A stretch of DNA of 64,000 bases. It comes from Isoetes taiwanensis. Its lineage: Eukaryota; Streptophyta; Lycopodiopsida; Isoetales; Isoetaceae. A program made the position numbers and the translations under genes. The stretch lies in the NCBI GenBank assembly GCA_021234155.1, contig JAJEKV010000027.1, positions 4,958,623 to 5,022,622 on the forward strand, written 5' to 3'. Positions 59,423 to 64,000 of this stretch are shown in pieces. The stretch's first letter is position 1. The number at the start of each line of letters is the position of its first letter. The notes under the pieces are model-generated. The model ran no database searches, was not told where the DNA came from, and worked only from the letters and a program-made list of their open reading frames with translations.

Positions 59423-59891
59423 TCTTCTGTTTTGTAATTGTGTAATTGTAATGTGTAATAGTTTACTGTGTTTAATCTGTGCAGATAATAGTTCAGATGA
59501 TATGATAGTGCAGATAATATGGCAGATAATTGTAATATAAGCTGTGCAGATAATAGTGCGTAACAATTTATGTGCAAAAACTTATGTTCAATAAATCTGT
59601 TTAAAGTGGTGCAAAATAATGCTAGTGGATGTAAAAGTCTGTGTCTTAATTTAGACAGAATATTGCAGTAATCCCAGGCTACTGTTAATTACGATGAATA
59701 TACTTTACAATACATGTACAAAATTAATACCATTAAGTACATTCTCTCAAACCTTATAGTATTTTGCAAATCTCAACATACAGTATACAAAAACTTGTAC
59801 AGGCATACCCCACAAACGAGGATTGCTATGTACGGTCCAGATCAAGGAATAAAGGGCAAATATGCCAATCCGATAGCTCTCGATGCCCGAA

Positions 59892-60069
59892 GTAACCCCC
59901 CGTGTGAATATGCACCTAAACCAAAGGGGGTTTCAGGGGGATTTTAATTTAAATGCGTTGGATGCAATGGTCTGTGTTAATAATATTAATGGTAGTTGTG
60001 TCTTGGTTGTTATATTAAAAATTTTTTTGGGCCCTTCGGGCCCTAAATAAAGCAACATAGGTAAACTTT
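59892..60069. repeat. right terminal inverted repeat
   Basis: Reverse complement of the left repeat, with GGGCCCTTCGGGCCC at 60,029-60,043 and ending TAAACTTT. Confidence 0.85.
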
Positions 60070-61228
60070 CTGGCCTAAATATTCATTACTAAGAAGCACA
60101 ATAATATTAAAGACAAATAAATTATTTCCATTGCAAACAACTATGAGTATATTTTGTGTAATCATTAGGACAAGAACATGTTCTTGGAATTGAACACGTC
60201 GAAATCTGGCAACAACAATATCGATGATAATTTTCTAAGTCAGTGCTGCCATGGTTTGTTTGGTGCACGTGGAGCTTGCTATGCTTAATCAAGATTAATA
60301 CATACTTTCCAATTGAACGAGCTTCTAAAGCTTCTAATGTTGCATAGTGGTCCACACACGTGGAATACTCTCATTTCCTTGACAGTCTTAAGTTAGAATA
60401 TGATTTACCAAACAGTTTCCCAAAAACGTTGTTTTGAATATTTTTCTGCTCCATTTTCTGGGACACATGTCTCCTTAGTATCATGCTTTTGGCTCCACAG
60501 ACTCATACATTAATTGTTCATGCTGTGTGAAAGTAACACTCATGCCGTCCTCGATTATGTCCGTCCTCGATTATGTTTGGATCATGCCAGTGAATACATG
60601 GCTTCAGCATTAATTTTTTGAGCATACTAAACTACTAAGTACAAATGCATAACAAACTAGTCAACATGGTCAATTGCTAAAATGAGTTTGAAGTTGAAAT
60701 TACCGCTGGACATGACTTTGCATCAAAGCTCTGTGCAAATTTAACAAGTGGCTCTGGATAGACATTTCTCGCTGGCTTACTATCAGCTTGATTTTGTTAT
60801 GCGTTTAAAGTAACGCCTGCAGACATAGATACGTAACCTGCAACCATGGCAGTCTTTCTGAACCCATCCCTTTCAGTCCATCTGAACCCATCCCTTTCAG
60901 GCATCTACTGAGAAAAGATTAATGATTTTTTAAGCTCCCCATGCCTGCCATATGTATAAACTGTGGCATTTCAGAAATCAAATCATGGTTGGGCAATTCC
61001 CTAAGGCGCTCAATTGAGGAGAAATCCCTGTTCGGCATATCCTCCAAGAATCACATTCCATAGCCATTCCTGCAAGAATCACATTCAATGATACCAAATG
61101 TATTAGCTTAGGAGAAACCATCTATTAGAAGCTATATATTCGTCTTCAACTTTCCTGCATGAGAATATATAATGGTTCCACCAGTAGAGCACTTGCTTAA
61201 CAACAAGTAAAGCAGATCTGTTTGACCA
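60070..61228. other. no supported gene
   Basis: A 77-codon minus frame at 60,122-60,355 has no motif. A short tandem GAACCCATCCCTTTCAG occurs near 60,860-60,900. It may hold the 3' region of the minus-strand gene that follows. Confidence 0.4.
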
Positions 61229-61774
61229 CTAAGAATTTGTACATGAGAAAAGAGCTGAGCTCTCAATTGCAAACAAGTATGAGTTAACACAGAATTTTCT
61301 CTCATTTCTGTACATGGATACAAGTCCAGACGCAGCCAAGGTTGTGGCAGATGCTATAGTAGAAACCAAGAAAATTATTTTTGAAGCTGAAGGCATTTGT
61401 TCTTTGCTTAATTCCAAAGCCACATCAAGATCTTGTGCGTTCTTACTCAGGACAACAAGCTCTTTTGTTTGCTTCCGTTTTCTTAATTGACACAGGTCAT
61501 TCCAAGAAGTGAATGTAAGAAACAAGGATTTGCAGCATACTGAAAAAACCAGATGATATACCTGAATCTCCTTAGAGAATCCTGCTGCTTGGCATAAGAT
61601 GCCAAAGATTCTCACTTCGTTTTGAACAAACTTGTGCTTCAAGAATACCGTATCGAAGAGAAGAGGTGCCATGCTGGTAAAATTTGACTTCAAATCAGAG
61701 CTCCAAAGGCAACAAAATGCTCCAAACGCAGGGTACCATATCCGGTGGATGGAATCTAGTTCTCGCCATGCCAA
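61229..61774 (-). CDS. unknown protein with a possible membrane segment
   Basis: A 181-codon open frame. The best start is the ATG at 61,672 (MAPLLFDTVFLKHKF), in a good initiation context. A donor CAG|GTATAT at 61,562 ends a 37-codon first exon exactly in phase, so the gene may be spliced; the distal part then reads QTKELVVLSKNAQDLDVALE, followed by a hydrophobic stretch IIFLVSTIASATTLAASGLV that could cross a membrane. The stop is at 61,229. I do not recognise the family. The upstream region has telo-box motifs typical of plant housekeeping promoters. Confidence 0.45.
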   Translation of the reverse strand: MAWRELDSIHRIWYPAFGAFCCLWSSDLKSNFTSMAPLLFDTVFLKHKFVQNEVRIFGILCQAAGFSKEIQVYHLVFSVCCKSLFLTFTSWNDLCQLRKRKQTKELVVLSKNAQDLDVALELSKEQMPSASKIIFLVSTIASATTLAASGLVSMYRNERKFCVNSYLFAIESSALFSCTNS

Positions 61775-61808
61775 GTCGCACCCTAAACCGCATCCCTAAT
61801 CGCATCTG

Positions 61809-61818
61809 TTAGGGTTTA
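61809..61818. promoter_or_regulatory. telo-box motif
   Basis: TTAGGGTTTA, with an additional CCCTAAACC at about 61,783. Such motifs are frequent in promoters and leaders of plant ribosomal and housekeeping genes. They lie between the two divergent starts. Confidence 0.5.
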
Positions 61819-61867
61819 GTAACGATGCTTTGTACTTAAAGCAAATTCCGTTTTCAAAGATTTGGCC

Positions 61868-61975
61868 ATGGCGGGCAACATTGCTCCAAAATCCCTCCTC
61901 CAGAGAGCAAGAACAGAGAATTTTCTTCTCCGGAAGCAAATCTGGCTGGCAACCGTAAAGCAAACCCTTTCCTAA
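61868..61975 (+). CDS. possible first exon or short ORF, head-to-head
   Basis: GGCCATGGCGGGC is an excellent plant initiation context. The frame MAGNIAPKSLLQRARTENFL continues for 35 codons to TAA at 61,973. It begins about 195 bases from the minus-strand ATG at 61,672 and could be a micropeptide, or an exon whose continuation was displaced by the R1 insertion at 62,237. Function unknown. Confidence 0.3.
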   Translation: MAGNIAPKSLLQRARTENFLLRKQIWLATVKQTLS

Positions 61976-62236
61976 AGAACCCTAAAATAAGGGACCTCGA
62001 TGCTTGCATGTCTGTTTTGGGAACTTAAAAATAATTGATTTTTCAAGGAAAAATATGCAAATGCTAAACCATTGCAAAATCATAGATAATATGTCATTTA
62101 AATATGAGAATACAGTGCGCACTCTAGATATACTAAATAGTAGGTCTCATGCAATACGCCCATCAAATCATATGAAAACCATAGAAAAAAACGTACAAAA
62201 ATACAAAAGAAACCCCCTGTTATTATGCTACATATT

Positions 62237-62402
62237 AAAATTGGCCTTTTTTAAGTGAAAGGAAACAAAGACAAACATAGAATATGAATGCTTGAACTCA
62301 AACCCAAATGACTTCAAGTCCGCTAGTAACAACACTCCAGCTTGTCCACGTTGGCCAGATCCTGCAGCAAAAATGCACACAAGTGAGCTCCTCAGTGCTA
62401 GA
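62237..62402 (+). repeat. R1 module, copy 4 (truncated)
   Basis: Matches only the first ~165 bases of R1 and stops at CTCAGTGCTAG, after which unrelated sequence follows. Confidence 0.7.
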
Positions 62403-64000
62403 CTCTGTCAAACACGGCATAGATGAGCCGTTCCTACACTACACAGCAGTTGGCATTTTGCATGCACACAAGGATTGATCTGGAAGATTGCATGAAGCTC
62501 CCCATTTCGTCCTTAAAGTGATGAGCTGCTGTCTTAAATCGAAGTAAACAAGGTATGGCAGTGATTTTTTCTTAATAAAAATAAATGGCATGAAGTTGGT
62601 TAATAAGTTTTTGATGGCGTATGTCCCGGATACAGTTTGTGCTTCTCTATATTATAACTGCTGTGATCTTTATGACTGTCATTTTGGGTTTTTGATACCC
62701 CTAAATACAGATTTCTTATCTAGACAGTGGTCCTTATAAGGATTGATTGCATTCTGCTCATTGTTATTACTGTAAGTAGGTTGAGTTATTTCTCTCCCAT
62801 TAGTTCAAAATAGGCTTCCTTTCTTTCTTTCCTTCCTATGCTTATTTGATCTTTTGGGCAAAAGGTTTACATTAGGCAATCGGTGATGAACCAAGAAGCC
62901 CAATGTACCTTTTGGCCCTTGCACTGTTACTATTTTCATGCTAACAGTGTATTGTTTGGCTGCAGGTACGGGCTTCTCTTCCTAATGTATTCCCTTTTGT
63001 TCAATAGGTTTCAGATGAGCTGGAAAGTTCGCATTAGAAGATGATTTGATCAGGAATGACTTGAAGATATTAATTTACCTACAAGTACATGGATTTGCAT
63101 GTCACGTTTGGGAAACAGAAGCCCATTTAGAAGCCTTTTATTTACATTTTGATATGCTGCAAAGGTACTTTGTTGCTTATTTTAACTTCTACACAACTAC
63201 AAGTGGGTGCTAGCTGGTATTTTTTAGGAAATAAATTATTACCTTTTTGGAAGTCAATTCTTGGCTGTACTGATTGCTATGCTATAACAGGCTGGCCGTT
63301 TGCTCTGCCACATTGGAATTTTTCAAATGGAACTTGTAGCAAGTTATAGCCCAGCAGTGTTTGTCTTATGCTGGAGATGTATAGAGCTGGATGCTTTGCT
63401 ATTAGATGCTACTCCTTTGTATTAAAATACGTTTAAGTCTCTAAGTTATATTCTGATGTAAATGCACAGCAAAAACTATTTGGAGTTCCAAATGCTCATT
63501 TGTGGGAAGATCTTTCTGAACTCCATTTGAAATATCATGTACATTCCATGTTGCATATGTTTGCAAAATGATATAGCGTGAATAAAATGTATTGTTCATG
63601 GTATAGGGTTTATTATCTATATTCTGTTGACAAGAGTTGTACCCTTATAGCTCTAATCGTTATTGTATACATTAGGAATTAAGCACAATGGCCTATTTTA
63701 TTTGGACCTTTGGGCACCAGTATAGTCTAATGGGCTTAGGCTTGTCTTGGATGTAAATATCTGTAACTGTATACCTTGGAAGAATGGTACCATCTTGGAC
63801 TTCTTGTTCTTGTATGGCCAGATAAGACAGCGGAGGGATTGACCAATGCTGATGTTTGCGCTAGGATTAACTAGTTCAAGCCGGTTTTTTTTGTTATTTC
63901 ATATAAATCTCGACATTTCCTCTGTTTTTGTGTTTTAGGGCGAGTTCTGGCTGGAGATCGACTCTGTTTTTTGCTTTCTTAGAGATTTCAAGCTCCATTG
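62403..64000. other. no supported gene
   Basis: AT-rich with short frames only (the longest is 66 codons at 63,149-63,349). Some TTTGCAG and TTGGCTGCAG acceptor-like sites suggest intron or UTR sequence, but no coding is convincing. Confidence 0.35.

Larger units (their letters stand above)
57769..60069. mobile_element. TIR element, deletion derivative of the recombinase element
   Basis: A 2.3-kb unit bounded by inverted repeats of ~175 bp. Inside, the order is A (57,979-58,125), B (58,127-58,307), R1 module (58,309-58,787), last exon (58,790-59,007), a tandem repeat, B (59,517-59,699), A (59,713-59,861). All inner modules are in the same orientation. The middle exons of the Crypton-type gene are gone, so the unit cannot move itself. 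No clear target duplication flanks it: the ends are AAAGTTTA, or TA if the GGGCCC palindromes are the true ends. Confidence 0.75.

Noticed and set aside
57769-60069. DIRS-type retroelement because of inverted repeats plus a tyrosine recombinase relative
   Set aside because: No reverse transcriptase or RNase H is present in the unit or in the related gene copy.

Overview
The window looks like nuclear DNA of a land plant. No bacterial-style operons, rRNA genes or organellar gene blocks are visible. It is dominated by mobile elements: L1-type and other LINEs, an LTR with the plant TGGTATCAGAGC primer site, a hAT element, SINE-like pieces and telo-box (AAACCCTAA-type) motifs. The DUF7869-type protein, a LINE family with a C-terminal zinc knuckle, a Penelope-like reverse transcriptase and a Crypton/KIAA1958-type tyrosine recombinase suggest a seedless plant (fern, lycophyte or bryophyte) more than a flowering plant. 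That placement is inference. Almost every coding region carries stops or frameshifts.

Layout. 1-4.9 kb: decayed DNA with no recognisable gene. 4.9-9.4 kb: SINE-like heads, one LTR with its primer-binding site, an L1 endonuclease relic, a broken small ORF and a LINE endonuclease start. 9.8-16.1 kb: tandem duplications, a pyrimidine-rich minisatellite and about 2 kb of strongly purine-biased DNA. 16.4-19.6 kb: an old ~1 kb repeat split by a LINE; its second copy lies at 34.05-35.05 kb. 20.2-21.3 kb: two tandem TATA-box promoters, each with a small broken gene of about 80 codons. 21.6-24.5 kb (minus): a DUF7869-type gene with a few lesions. 25-30 kb: one LINE split by a hAT element with a perfect 8-bp target duplication, which itself holds a third LINE fragment. 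31.2-33.45 kb (plus): an unknown intron-containing pseudogene behind an array of GATCGCG palindromes, a motif also present in the leader of the DUF7869 gene.

35.3-53.4 kb: a tandem segmental duplication (two ~2.8 kb units). Unit 1 is split by an 11.4 kb insert: a 5'-truncated L1 LINE (36.3-39.4 kb), with a Penelope-like element (39.4-47.66 kb, minus strand, ~2 kb direct terminal repeats about 99% identical) lodged in the LINE's poly-A tail. Unit 2 is split by a ~1 kb insertion. 53.4-55.4 kb: a multi-exon Crypton/DUF3504-type tyrosine recombinase pseudogene. 57.77-60.07 kb: an element with ~175 bp inverted repeats holding only the 5' module and last exon of that gene family, with two sub-repeats in permuted order. 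61.2-62 kb: a possible head-to-head pair of ordinary genes around telo-box motifs.

The most novel items are the Penelope-like element, whose terminal repeats may each carry a first coding exon, and the plant Crypton-type recombinase with its inverted-repeat deletion derivative.
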